A stretch of 64,000 nucleotides of DNA. It comes from Aphrophora alni (Eukaryota > Arthropoda > Insecta > Hemiptera > Aphrophoridae). Of the stretch, positions 39,268 through 52,405 are shown piece after piece. Position 1 is the stretch's first letter, and the number at the start of each line of letters is the position of its first letter. The DNA is taken from NCBI GenBank assembly GCA_963513935.1, contig OY740770.1:91528301-91592300 (forward strand). Direction: 5' to 3'. Position numbers and translations under genes: made by a program. The notes under the pieces are model-generated. The model saw only the letters and a program-made list of their open reading frames with translations. It was not told where the DNA came from and made no database searches.

Positions 39268-39330
39268 TCAGAAGAAAAAATTAGAACAAAGTTTAGGGCC
39301 AAAGGCAAAATAAATCAAATAAATTAAACG

Positions 39331-40697
39331 AGAGCTATTTCAACATAATCTTTTTGAAGATGACGTATTCATTGAGTAGTAAGTCAATGAATAATGGAAA
39401 AGTCATAAACTCTCCTAATTTTATAATATACATAATATGTATATATATAATGTATATTATAAATACATATTTATGTATATTATATATAGGCATATTATAT
39501 ATATATATATATACATATTTATGTATATTATACATACATTCTAACGATAATTATTTTATTATAATTTCAGAAATATTATATAAATCAAAATTATGAATTA
39601 ATTAGTCATACCTTGGATTGTCAACATATAAGGAAAGTTATTAATGATGAAGTCCAAATATACTCTTTAACATTAGCTCTGAAATATCTAATTTTATTTG
39701 AATTAATTTTCCAATTACTTTTGTTTTTTTGTTTTTTTTATTTTACACTATTTGCTCAGGGGGAGCTCTTTAATGAACAATTAATACAGTGAGTGAAATT
39801 TTTAATAATACAGAGAATTGCAATTTTAACAATTTAGTTTCCAATTAAAGTCTATAATTAGTACAATACCAAATCCACTTTTGTTGTATTCCTATGTAAG
39901 TAATCCAGTGCTGATAGTTGAGTGAAGAACTTTTACTTTATTACTTGTTAACGATGTTCACCAAACACTACACTGTACTACGTGATTTATCAATAAAATG
40001 ATTCACTTCAAATTACCATGAAGATGCACTCAACGCTTTGTAGATGTACCTCTTTAGTACTGCAACGAAGATTACTAAGGTGTTAAATACTTTTACTTTT
40101 TAAAAACAAACACGGTTAAAACATACGTGTTAAAAAACAATTATTACTTTACTATTACTATAACTGGAATTATAACTTATAAGAAATACTAATTTCTACA
40201 TTAGGAATACTTTTGGCGTTACTTCGCCGACCCTATGCTGTGAGTTTTTCCCTAAGACTCCCTATATAATTTTTACTTTGTCGATGCTAAAAAATACTTA
40301 TTCCCTCTCTCTTAATTTACTTTAACCAATGAACGTAAGCAGCTACTTTTTGTCAGCAAATCAAATTTTAATGTTTCAAAATTGTGACCGTTTAGAAAAC
40401 TGTTGTCCCATACATTTCATGAGTTTTGTGTGTGGTTGTCCATAAGTTTCTAATATTATAGTTATTTATGACTTAATTGCCTACAATGATTCTGGGTCTA
40501 ATTTATGTGTTTTTCTCTTTTTTTTCTTTAAAGTTGTGAATGGTGTTCTGACTGATTTATAACATATTCCCCTAACGCTTCACCTTTGTCGGCGATCACA
40601 AAACGTTTAACATGTGTCCAACAAATGTATCTCTATTTCTATATCCTTTTTTAAAATATTAGACCATTACTGGAAAGCTTATTGATTTCGTTATAAC
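39331..40697. other. AT-rich DNA with imperfect AT palindromes
   Basis: At 39424-39540 a series of tatattataca/atacatatt-like inverted repeats could fold into hairpins. Nothing coding recognised. Confidence 0.5.
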
Positions 40698-40773
<76 letters not shown>

Positions 40774-40792
40774 GTGTGTGTGTGTGTGTGTA
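40698..40792. repeat. Compound (AT)n(GT)n microsatellite
   Basis: AT repeats followed by GT repeats with two gttg interruptions. Unlike the tracts in the LTR array, no LTR end is attached. Confidence 0.95.
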
Positions 40793-42371
40793 TGTATATT
40801 GGATAAGAATGTTTATTTTAATCGAATTTTGTAAAAATTGAACAAATAGTTTCCAAGTGAGAGTTGATAAAAAGTTTAAAATATTTCAAATCCGAGAAAT
40901 AGTAAAACATTAATTAAAATCACGGATAAAGTTATTAATAATGTTTAAAAAGTAACTATAAATCTTACAAAGAGTCTTGTAAAACAAAATTGGGGATCAT
41001 AATAAAATAAAACAATAGAAAACAACATTATTTTCGTTTTTCAATGAATGTTCGGTTACGGGAGAAGAGATTTTTTTATCTAATTAAAGTAAAAATTAAT
41101 AATATTTAAATTAAATAATTTTAAAGTTAGAAAATTTCAAAAAGGTGAATCCGAATAAAGTAAGTGTTTAGTAACAAACTTTATTTAGAATTTTTTTTTT
41201 TTAATATAAATAAGAAAGTGACAAAAAATACCATATCTTACAAGAGAATAACAGTAGACTTGAAAACGGTTGTGTTGTGTTTCAATTAAATTGAAAAAAT
41301 CGTGCTAAGATAAAACCACAGCTACGAATCGTAAAGATAATAAGCTAAGTAGAATATACCAGAGCCTAACTGGAGTCGTCCAAGGACATCGTTGGTTACG
41401 ATCAACAAGTCAAACGGAAGATCGTCAAAAATTAATAAGGTTCAGACAATTAAATTAATTCAAATTTAAAAATTATTATCTCATGTAGGCCTATATCAAA
41501 TTAATTGTAATTAAATATAAAATACCATTCAATTCAGTAGATTAATAAAGAAAATTATAACACTCTCAACATAAGTTAATGTTGGTGAATTTAAATAAAG
41601 TAAACAACAAAATATAAATGAAACTTGCTAATCATAAGATGTTATTTTGTGTATGAATTTATGTGTTTCATATGTGTATTCTTTAAACTTAAAATAGAAT
41701 TTTAAAAAAATAATTAATTGATTTGTTAGATCACGATATGTTACTTATTTAAATAAAATTCCGAAATCAAAACTAAAAAAGTAGAAAGCGTCCTCTTCTG
41801 TAATGTAACCAAAATTGGGATACATATTGGCATCTGATCAACATTATTGTAGCTTTAAAGGGAACGAGACCGATAGAAAATTTTGAACGTAAGGAGCTGG
41901 TGAAAAATATTTATTATGTCAATTTAAAGATAAGGTAATATATGTTTAAGAAAATATTTAATTTTCTTGCCAACGGTATATCTTTGGGCAATAGATAGAA
42001 ACGGGCAATAAAATTAATTTGGAGAAGTGGTAGACATTACCAAAGAAATATCAGAATTAAAATAAATATATTAAATTTGAAGTTAGTAATGTAGGTAATG
42101 TTGTTAAATGTTTTTATTTTCTTATTTTAGGTATGGCATTTACCCCTACTCAGTTTAGGAAGATTTATGATTTGGCGCCAGAAATTCAAGGAAAATTGAA
42201 TACTATTATGTGAAAATGTCTATCACTGTGATCTCTAATAATAAAAACGGCTTATTTTTGCTATATTTGTGTATTTATTATTACAATTACATCTTGGAGA
42301 AGAGTTTAATGAAGTCGAAGTGGATTAAATCATGATTTCATAAATCAGAGAGGTCAAGAGTGATGTGTGCA
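40793..42371. other. AT-rich DNA, nothing recognised
   Basis: A short frame at about 42,130-42,210 reads MAFTPTQFRKIYDLAPE, which looks protein-like but ends quickly; no family recognised. Confidence 0.4.
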
Positions 42372-42949
<578 letters not shown>

Positions 42950-43218
42950 GAGTGGGGGAAGGTGGGGGTAACCCTTGCCCCTCCCCCTTGCCCCTCACCT
43001 TTCCCCTCCCCTTGCCCCTCCCCCTTGCCACTCACCTTTCCCCTCCTATTGCCTATCCCCTCCCCTGCCCACCATCCGCCTGACGGCTGTGACGTAATTT
43101 GTTCTGTTACCTTTGTTGTCCATACACACGTGACGTCAGACATTTTATTTCCTAGTGGGTTTCGAACCTGTGAAGTTCGGATTTGAAGGCAGACACGCTA
43201 CCGACTGAGCTATTGTGC
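42950..43218 (-). mobile_element. tRNA-derived SINE candidate
   Basis: On the minus strand a tRNA-like head starts near 43218. It has an A box tagctcagtcgg (complement of 43201-43212) and a B box ggttcgaaacc (complement of 43158-43168), correctly spaced for a pol III promoter. The anticodon arm does not pair well, so a functional tRNA is unlikely. The head is followed by a unique body (about 43,150-43,080, with two CRE-like motifs) and then a low-complexity G-rich run (42,965-43,075). No target duplication could be defined. Confidence 0.55.
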
Positions 43219-43378
43219 ATAGTATCTTGCGTTATTACTCGTTGAATATTTAATGCAGTATATAAGTCGTTTGTTGTTAGCCAATAATGTAGAGTACACC
43301 TGTTAAACACCAGTACATTTCGTAGAAGTCTAGACACGTACCCCTTACCATAAGACGTACCGAGTTTTTCGCGGTAGT

Positions 43379-43640
43379 GGTGTGGATAGTCGGGGTAGTG
43401 GTGGGAATGGTGGGGGTATGGTGGGAGGTGTGGTAGGTCGTGGTTGTGTATGGTGGGAGGTGTGGTGGGAGATGGTGGGAAAGGTGGGGCAGGTGGGACG
43501 TGTGGTAGGGCGTGGTAGTGTATGGTGGGAGGTGTGGTGGGAGTTGTGGTGGGAGGTGTGGTGGGAGTTGTGGTGGGAAGTGTGGTGGGAGATTGTTGGA
43601 GATGGTGGGAGATGGTGGGAGGTGTTGTGGTAGATGGTGG
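43379..43640. repeat. GGT-rich minisatellite
   Basis: Degenerate tandem units of ~12 bp such as gtggtgggaggt over about 260 bp, giving long Pro/Thr/His-rich chance frames on the minus strand. Confidence 0.9.
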
Positions 43641-44319
43641 GAGGGGCAATCCAAACTATTTTAATTTTGAATATTATTTAATCTTTCGGGGAGTTTATGC
43701 ATAAACCGACTCCAGCTTTTGATGGTAACTTTTTAAGCTTACTTAGCCTTAAATGGCAAAGTTTCTGTCGGTATTGCTAATCCCGTACTCAGTATATATT
43801 TTCTCTTGTTGTTTAGAGGTAAAAAACCTCTCAGTTATCATTGGCTAGTAAAAATAGAAAGAAAAGAACATTAAATAAAGACCCTGAGCGTTCGAATACT
43901 CTACCTGTTTAGGTTGTAGACACTACAGTTTTTCAAATCAGCCGAAAAAACTGATAGTTGGAACTTTATATTTTTTATGGATATGTTTTCAGACCGTTAA
44001 AAATACCACGGAGGGTCGTGAAAAATTATTAGTGAAAGGTAGTTTTTAATGTTTAATTTTATTTCAAATTGTCATATAGTAAAAACACCGTCTATAAGCA
44101 TTATACGCAATATGTTAACAACACCTATGTATTTACATAAAAGATCGGGCTTACTTATTGACAAATTCACAAACAGGATATACCAATACACCATAAGTCA
44201 ATTATATAAGAAGTCCGGGATATAAGATATCTAAATTCCAACAAATATATAGAAGATAGATACAGATTTAAAAAAGAAATATAACATCACTAATACTATT
44301 AATTTATTCGATACGTTTC
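43641..44319. other. AT-rich DNA with a short dispersed-repeat fragment
   Basis: The segment 43858-43912 (taaagaccctgagcgttcgaat) matches 47454-47500 at about 80%, in the same orientation. Confidence 0.5.
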
Positions 44320-45780
44320 CTTAATGGCACACTTCTATTGTATTTTGATATCAATAATATATACAAAAACATACCTATTGATGTAGTGATTAAGATAATT
44401 ATTAATAAAATCTTGGAAGACGAATATCATTTTCCTACATAAAAAAAAATATATATTATACAGAATTAAGTTAAAACATTACTTTAAATTCAATAACCAC
44501 CAAAAACACTGTGTAATGATGGGATACCAAAAGGCAACGCATACTATCTGAAATATTTTTACACAATACTAAACTCAAAAATAAACTACGTATTATAATG
44601 GAGACAAGATATCGTTTCTTATTTCCGATATGTTGATGATATATTTGTAATATATACTGAATCCAATTGTAAAGAACCAGATATAATAAACAAATCACAT
44701 AATAATAATAGCATTTACACATGAAAAAGAAAAACAAAGAAAGATTAACTGTTTGGATCCTAGTATAACACGGAACATACATCGACATCTCCATACATAA
44801 CACATCTAATTATCCAATTACCAACAAAATGGCTGCTTATAGATCACTAAAAACACCATTAAAATAAAAAACATTATAAAGCAGTAAATTATTAATTATA
44901 AGCAGTAACAGCTGATATTTCTTGTTGAAACATCATATTCAATGATTAATCGGCATCATCGGGCAAGGCAAAACAATTGTAGCTCATTTATATTAATAAA
45001 ATAATTTTGAAAATTTAGCTTTATTGCTTTATTTAATCGGTAAATAACTGTTAAAATAATTAGAAATAGCCAATAGATACCAAGAACACAATATCTACAG
45101 CTTTTTTTCAAAAATAACAGGAAAAATGAGCACCCAAATTAAATTAAATGACGGTACACAAATGAGAAATGATAATAATACAAATTTTTAAATAGATACT
45201 TATATTTACACTAAATAGATAAAAAAACGCAACGATTGGGTAATTTATTTTAAAAAAAGGCTTTATGTCGAAATAGCTTACAAAATCAACAATAATAAGG
45301 AAATGAAATTTAACACGAATGTAGACAAATTTGAAATATATTAATTACGATCTGTAGAAATTGGAATGTGAATAATGTAATAAAGTATATATAGGACAAA
45401 CAGTTATCTTGTAAAACACTTTCATCAACTGAACCAAGTAAATCAACTAAATTAAAAATGTGCACTACTTACATTAGACGTCGGACACAGATTTGATATA
45501 ACACAATAGACAAAATTATGAAAATTAATAAGAAATGTAAAAATGGTAATATGCATGGATGGAAAAATATTTGTATGTTCAAACAAAAACTCTATAGTAA
45601 TAAAGAAATAATAAATAAACAAATCAAGCATGAGTCTGACATCACATATTCGCTATTATTAAATAGCATCAATAGACGAGAAAAAGTACGTAATCAAGAT
45701 AGAATCTGAATTCAGATCTAACTTCTCTCCCGATCGGAACGTTTGTATACGATTTTTAAATGTTGAGTATTTTATGTTTA
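44320..45780 (+). pseudogene. Penelope-like element relic (RT and GIY-YIG)
   Basis: Broken plus-strand frames contain a VLFDINNIYKNIPID-type block near 44,340-44,385, a GIPKGNAYY-like block near 44,520, and FRYVDDIF with the RT catalytic Asp pair at 44632-44640. A HNTSNYPITNKMAAYRS block follows near 44,790-44,850. Further on come KVYIGQT (about 45,382-45,403), which is the GIY-YIG endonuclease signature, and LDVGHRFDI near 45,474-45,500. The order RT then GIY-YIG defines Penelope-like elements. The open 63-codon segment at 45518-45709 fits the family C-terminus. Many stops and an insertion near 44,900-45,300 make it inactive. Confidence 0.75.
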
Positions 45781-47295
45781 TGTTTTATTTTTGAATGAAA
45801 TAATATATGTGAAATGTCCAACATCAAATAAAGCGAAATCATATTACTACCCGGAAGATGTTAACAAACTGAGGCAGCAAAATACGTAGGGTTACTAATA
45901 TAAAAGTACAAATGACGTAAGTTATAGATATATTGCTATTAATAATTATATAAATATATGCATATATTGTTAAAATGGGGAGAAAAACCTTGTAAGGTCC
46001 ACTATTTGTTTTTACATGAGCCAAAATTATAGTTTACCTCTAACTTTAAATATATATTTCAAATGAAGTTTCTTGATATTTTTTCATGTTAAAACATTTT
46101 GTTCTTGGATATTTTTATAATGACAAAGATACCGGTTTCCTTAACAATATCGATAAAGTATAAAAAATATCTTCGATATAGTGCACAAGTCTAAAGTTAT
46201 TAATTATTGTAAATCATAATTAATATTGACACTTAAAATTATAACACCAATTTTAGACGTTCACTAATTCTGATTGTCATTTTGAACAAAACAAAAAATA
46301 ATTAAATTCATAAATTTAACGTAATTTTGTGTTCTTGAATTTGTGTTTATATTTTTCATTATATTTAAAAAAATATATTTTAATTATAATAAAATCATCA
46401 ATATTCTACATTAATTACTGGCATCATATTTTCGTTGAAAATAGAGATAAAGTTCGGTACAAAATGTTATTTATAATTATTTTTATATCAGGTTAAAAAG
46501 GTAATGTCATTTAAAATGTATTGTCTCTCTTTATAATACAAAGTTACTCATTGTGCCACAGGCCAACTACAGGTCATTAATAGTACTCAAAGTTTGTAAA
46601 AAATAATCAAAAATTCGATAATTAATATAATATTCCTTTCTTTTAAGTGATATCTGAAATCAAACCAACGAAGGTTACAGTTTACAGTTTACATTTTACA
46701 GGAAAAAACTGATTTTTATTATGTTTTTAACACCCCTCAAAAATAAAAGATTAAAAGATTCCGACTCAGAACAAAATATTCGACAATAACACCTGGTTTA
46801 CACGTATTGTGTGGTTTATGTTTACTTACATTTCCCCTTTTTTTTATTGTATTGACGAGATCTTCTATTTTCTTACATGCGTTCTTCAATTGTGGTAATT
46901 ACACAACCCTAATGACTACTTTGGAACTGCAGCTTCAGTTTCTCTAACAATGTTAATACCAGTTTGTCTCAACAGTAACGACTTTCTTTAATGTCTAGTA
47001 ACTGTTAAGAGAAGTATACAATAAGAAATGTTCATTTCAAAATGTCTCTCAGAGCAATTGTTTGAAATTCATTTTACTTTATTTTGCGTTCTACATTACA
47101 TTTTAATCAATTTTAATCAACATACTGAACATATTGATTCTACAATGTTTCTATTCTTCTATGGACATTTCCAATCAATTTTTATTACCGTATATATTAA
47201 TAAAATCTTAATAAAAGTAAATATTGTAATAGTAATAGTATAAAAGAATGAAAGAGAAAGAGAGATAGTTGTCTGATGTATTGTGAGGAGATGCA
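45781..47295. other. AT-rich DNA, nothing recognised
   Basis: No coding or repeat structure seen. Confidence 0.5.
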
Positions 47296-47434
47296 ATCGT
47301 CCCAGCGTCCCTTGGGGGGGGAGTGGGGTTATCCCCATAAGTCCCTAGGCCTTTTTTCATCGAAATGGCTTCTGGAAGTCATGTGATCAATTGTTTTATC
47401 ATTTTAATTTATGCGAAAAATTATCGCCATAAAA
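47296..47434 (+). repeat. Dispersed repeat, left member of inverted pair
   Basis: Contains ccctaggcctttttt, atggcttctggaagtcatgt and attatcgccat. The reverse complement lies at 51577-51730. Confidence 0.85.
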
Positions 47435-50159
47435 AATTAATGAAAATAAAAAAAACGAAGAAGAGAACGTGAAGTAAAGACCCTTAGCTCTCGAATACTT
47501 TAATAACGTCAGTGTCAAGAGTTAGTCAAAAGATGCCTGATAAGAAAGATGGAAGAGAGTGATGAGAGTCTATCCAAAGACAAGTTAAACCCTGTTAGTT
47601 TTATGAATTTATCAACAGATGAATGTATAAATATTAGACAATAAATACGATATTCTATGTATAATAATAAGTCACTGTATTTCGATTCATACCTATATAA
47701 ATAAAAACGAGTTTAGATAAATATGATATGACTGAATATAAATATACAATTTATATGTTATATGTATAATAGTTATATGTATTATATAAACATAATATGT
47801 ATTATATAAACATTAAATATATAATGAACACTATATATATTTAACAGATGTTTTTCAGTATTTCTAATAATATAAATCCTTTCTGATGTCAATCATCTCT
47901 GTATCGCTGAAAAATTATTAATCCTGCACTGAATTTTTATCAATCACGCATCCTAAACTGTCTGACTTCATAGTGTTCTTGTTAATATAAATTGTTCTAG
48001 AATTTAAATTTAAGAAGTAATTATCATTACCAGTTGTATTTTTACCGCTTTTAACTATTTAACTCCATAGACTTGAGTTTTCTCTGTACACTATTGAACA
48101 TTTTAAACTATTTTATTGTTTGTTAACTAAAATGCAAAACCCTATAAATTGCTTGGAGGTGAAGAAATAAATAAACCTATGTTAAATGATGAGCCAAATT
48201 TTGTTAAACTTACAACAATTAGTATAATACAGTGGGAGCTAGGAAGTGGAGATGAACCAGAACATGGCAACTATATGAGAACAAAATGGGTGAAAATGGA
48301 GGAGTCCAGAGCTGTAGTGTTAATGATGTTTTTATATGAAAAAGATTAATAAAAATACGTTTTAAATTGGTGCTTTTAATTCAATATAGACGGAAAATTT
48401 AGTAAAATTTAAAGTACCTTGAAAGGAGTCTGATTTCTTCAATCATAATAGTCTCAATAATTTTTAAACAATAGTAATAGACTTAACTTTATAAAGGTAA
48501 ACTTTTTAAATGTGATTTATAAGTTTACAAAAGATTATTTCACAGAAGTTATATACATATAATTAAGTGCATATATGTAGATTATTCTTGGGTTATGACA
48601 AACTAGATATTATTTTCAATTTCAATCGTACATTAAAGGTAAAACTGTTACAAGTAAAACAATAAAAAATAGGTTCTTGTCATTTGACTACAACATCGAA
48701 AAGTAGTCATTATCAGTTTAAATCATTATTGGATGAACGCGTGTTATACATAGAAAGATATTGCAAAATCATAGACTTATGCATATGTTGTGAATTACCA
48801 AGAATTTAATAATTACTTTTCCATTGGTATCTCAACTATCAACTGAAAAAAAAATCATATTTCCCAAGGGCCAGTTTATTTTATCCCTTGTAAATTATTT
48901 GGAATTTTAATGATGCTCAAGATATTCAGCATTTTAAAATTTAAACGGCCGCCTTTTTCAAGATACACAAAAGAAAGCATTAATTTTTGGTGAAAGGTAA
49001 TATAAGAAATCAAAAACAAACCAAATATACGCACTAAATGTAAACAAATATATATCATCTATTTCCGAAATAAAACATTGTCTAAATACAATATAAACAG
49101 ACCAATATACAAAAAACGAAGACTTTTTGTACATTTTGTTCATTAGAAAAATTATTCTTAATGCTGTGTCAACGAAATGGTTCTTTGTGTATTTCAAGAG
49201 AAATCCATTATGGATTTATCTGAATTGATCTATCTTATGTTAGTTAGTATTTATCGTTGCCGCATTTTTAGTTTTATTTATTAGTATTCTTTCTTCCTTT
49301 CTTTACTCTTTATTACGGTCATAATGTTTTATTTTGTATTATTTGAATTACTTGTGAGTGGTGATTTTCTTTTATTTATAGTTTTGAAAGTTTATTTCGG
49401 TGTTACGTTATTCAGAAATTTGTTCTAAATCACTTTTTCCAATTTTGAAATATACGAACTTCCGTACCAGTATCACCGCAAAGATATTGTTGATATTTTT
49501 CCAATCTGAGACTTGCCTGTTATTTTATTTATAATTTGCATATGATATTTTTTTTAACCAATATATTTGCCCTTTATTTATAAATTATGTTTTACAAAGC
49601 GTTATTTTATCTCGCATAATAAACTAGAAATAAATATTTGAAGCTCACAAATACGGAGTGTGAATGCTTAACACAGTTGGGCCATATGTTTTCCACAGCA
49701 CTAAAGGTAACATTAGCCATGTAAAAGCAGTTTATTTCTTGAATGTAAATTGCTACTTTACCCCTCAAGGAATATATATAGCCAAGTCCAAGTAGTGCAA
49801 ATTACACTTGAAGAATGGATAATGTGTATTATTCTCCTTCTTAGAGTCGTTAACTCTACGTGGTTATATTTTATAGTAGTGATTATGAGCAGTGAGGAAA
49901 CTTATAATGTAAAAATGAAGATCAAATGGTCTCTATATATTTTAATGGAAGTGATTTTCCTTTCATGTATATTGTATTATTTTTAGTTCTAAATGTAAAA
50001 GGCTATAATATAGAGTAACGATTTCAGTTGTTACATAACCTTGTAGCTTTGTTACTATTTGAGATATTTAGTGAATTGTCAATTATTAAAACTGGTATCA
50101 TTTTAAGTAACTTCTCGGTCACAATTGCTTTATAAAAAAGAAAAGAATATAAAATAGGT
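47435..50159. other. AT-rich DNA, nothing recognised
   Basis: The fragment at 47454-47500 is shared with 43858-43912. A 66-codon frame at 48149-48349 has a plausible composition but no family match I can name. Confidence 0.45.
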
Positions 50160-50960
50160 CAAAATTTGATCCCAGAACACCAGTTTGGGTTCACACAAAG
50201 TTATAGAACTGTTGAGCAAGTACACAGGGTTGTGAAAAGAAAGAGTAGAAGCTATTGGATTTCTTGATAAGTCACAGACCTTCGACCGTATCTGACAGAA
50301 CTGGCTGCTGTCTAATCAAACTATGCCTGCTAGTTAACTTCTACATTATTATTTCTTCTTACCTTAAGAATAAGCACTTCTTTGTAAAGCAAGGAAAGGG
50401 AACAACAGTCCTACACTGTGCTTATAGATCTAAAATACTTCAGTGCTGTGGTAACCTTATACAACACAACACAATACAATACACCTCTGTTCCACCCACA
50501 GCTAAAGATATCTTAATAAGGACCTTCCCAAATGACACGGCGGTATTGTCTGCTTGCCTAAAACCTAGTGAGGCTTGTAAGTATGTTACAGATGTACCTC
50601 GACGATATTTCGCTATGGCTGTAAAGGCTGTAAAAGTATCGTATTAAAGCAAACAAAATAGAAATATGTATATAGGACTTTGACTTCCAGACGGAATTTA
50701 TGCTCCCAGTTCATGCTAAATGGTACACAAATTCTTCAAGTTGATGTTGCTAATTATTTCAGGTTATACTGTTATATTTGAATAGATGCTTTACATGGAA
50801 GCAGCTCATAATCACCTAAAGAAACGCATTGGGTTTGCGTGTGAGTAGGCTGTATTGGTTATTATCCCGTAGATCACAGCTCTCCTTGGAAAATAAACTT
50901 TATTTGTATAAGTGTGTTATTATTTATACCTATATGATCTTATAGGCCACTTCAGCCAGT
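50160..50960 (+). pseudogene. Jockey-type LINE reverse transcriptase relic
   Basis: Frames broken by stops carry LIPEHQFGFTQSYRTVEQ at the start, a TFPNDTAVLSA block near 50,522-50,557 corresponding to the FADD box with its first Asp lost, a KANKIE block near 50,645, and then SRLYWLL and RRSQLSLENKLYLYK near 50,845-50,915. This order matches the RT domain of the jockey clade. About 250 bp of the palm domain is missing before the FADD-like box. The 130-codon open frame at 50255-50647 mixes reading frames and is not a gene. Confidence 0.75.
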
Positions 50961-51576
50961 TCAAAACTTGAGATACTTCAAGATTTCAATCACATATTCT
51001 CATATGATTGTTGATGCTCTCTGATGATCTATGATTATATGATGTCAGACTTGATCATGATTTCAAGATCCCATCTATTAAAGAAGACGTATCGGCTATT
51101 ATCTTGGGACTTCGGAAACATCTCTAAGCAAATATCGACCAACAAAATAGGGTTGAATATCTTTATTTTCAATTTTTATTGGTTCGCCTTTTGAGTAAGG
51201 GTAACATAGTGATAAGGTTTTCATGTTTTCTATCTTCTTTTATTCCCTTTAAAATGATGTATAGTTTGATGAGATAAAACAATTTAAAATGTTTTTAGAA
51301 AACAAAAGTTAACTTCTTTAGCATCATAAAATGTTTATTTATTCGTTTTTATTTTCTCGAATTAAAATGTAGAGAGGGACGACCATTTTTGGACACCTGA
51401 TGTATTTATACATTAATTCTTCAATTTGTTTTTAGTGGCTTCAACATATATGATTTCGCTAAAAGATGAACATATAAAAATCAGACAATAAATAATAGAA
51501 AATATAAATAAGTTAAATAAACTTTCTTTGTTTATATCGCGAGTACCTTCACCAAAAAAAAAGGTAGTTTTTTTTT
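50961..51576. other. AT-rich DNA, nothing recognised
   Basis: No supported feature. Confidence 0.45.
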
Positions 51577-51730
51577 TTTATGGCGATAATTTTTCGTATA
51601 AATTAAAATGATAAAACAATTTATCACATGACTTCCAGAAGCCATTTCAATGAAAAAAAAGGCCTAGGGACTTATGAGGATAACCCCACAAGTGACTTTC
51701 TCCCCCCCCCCCAATTGCTGCTGGGACGAT
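51577..51730 (-). repeat. Dispersed repeat, right member of inverted pair
   Basis: Reverse complement of 47296-47434 with about 85-90% identity by eye, plus a longer C homopolymer. Confidence 0.85.
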
Positions 51731-51794
51731 ACGGACGAGGGATGCCTTCTGTCTCATGTAGTCTGAATCACTATATAAAATAAATATAATAAAC

Positions 51795-52405
51795 GAAAAT
51801 CTATATGCTAGAAGAATAAAATCAACCCTTCTGTTTTTCTAACATACAAAAAACACTTGAATTAGGTACAGCAAAATATTCTATCACACGGGTGGAAGTA
51901 AAAGAACACACCATCCCTACAAGTATTCAATGAAACGATTATGTAATATTTTTCTACGTTAACTTCCGCAACTAATAATTGTTATTTGTTAAGTTGGCAA
52001 TAAAGTGTTTAATCGCTTTTTTAAAACTAACCCACACAAGTTTAATTATCACAAAACTAATTTTTCTCACTTTATATTAATGGACTTAAAATTTCATCAA
52101 AACCGATTCAATCAGATTATGAAACCAACGGATTAGATGTATGTATTTATTACACATTGTTTTTTGTAACAGGAATACATTTTATAAATGATGTATCGAG
52201 AGATGATTATCCAAAAGGATTTTGTCTGATGGGATTTGATTTAGCACCCGACTTTTTTACAAATTTAATGTCTGATTGGAATCTCATATGTCATGGAACT
52301 CTACTGTCTAAAATCAAATTCGAGTCAACGTTGACAAAACAGTAAACTGTATTGTATATGTTATTGAAATAAATAAACTTAGGAACTCCATTGACGACTT
52401 TGGAG
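51795..52405 (+). pseudogene. Relic of a virus-like / Polinton-type capsid-associated protein
   Basis: A plus-strand reading with stops and frameshifts follows, over about 200 codons, the C-terminal part of an arthropod protein family often labelled F54H12.2-like and seen beside Polinton (Maverick)-type or virus-derived genes. The best preserved stretch is 52157-52345, ending in a stop. Homology continues in another frame to about 52,405. The upstream segment 51,850-51,925 is also readable. Only the C-terminal third is present. The capsid role is inferred from the reported neighbourhood of the family and not from this sequence. It is broken and cannot make a protein. Confidence 0.5.

Larger units (their letters stand above)
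34361..39330 (+). mobile_element. Decayed gag-pro LTR element C, 3' truncated
   Basis: A distant relative of A and B in plus orientation: LTR-like sequence, a decayed primer binding site, gag with stops, and a protease ORF with frameshifts, in that order. No 3' LTR is found after about 39,330, where unrelated AT-rich DNA begins. The right boundary is approximate. It abuts (GT)n on the left, as do the other copies. Again no reverse transcriptase remnant lies after the protease, so the gag-pro-only layout appears old in this lineage. Confidence 0.65.

Noticed and set aside
43150..43218. Functional tRNA gene on the minus strand
   Set aside because: A and B boxes are present, but the anticodon arm pairs poorly and the B box departs from the tRNA consensus; a SINE head fits better.
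43152..43649. 165- and 125-codon Pro/Thr/His-rich frames
   Set aside because: They translate the GGT minisatellite and the SINE.
48149..48349. 66-codon acidic frame as a small gene
   Set aside because: Plausible composition, but no family match, splice context or neighbouring gene; too short to claim.
50255..50647. 130-codon intact gene
   Set aside because: Lies over the jockey-type RT relic and mixes its reading frames.
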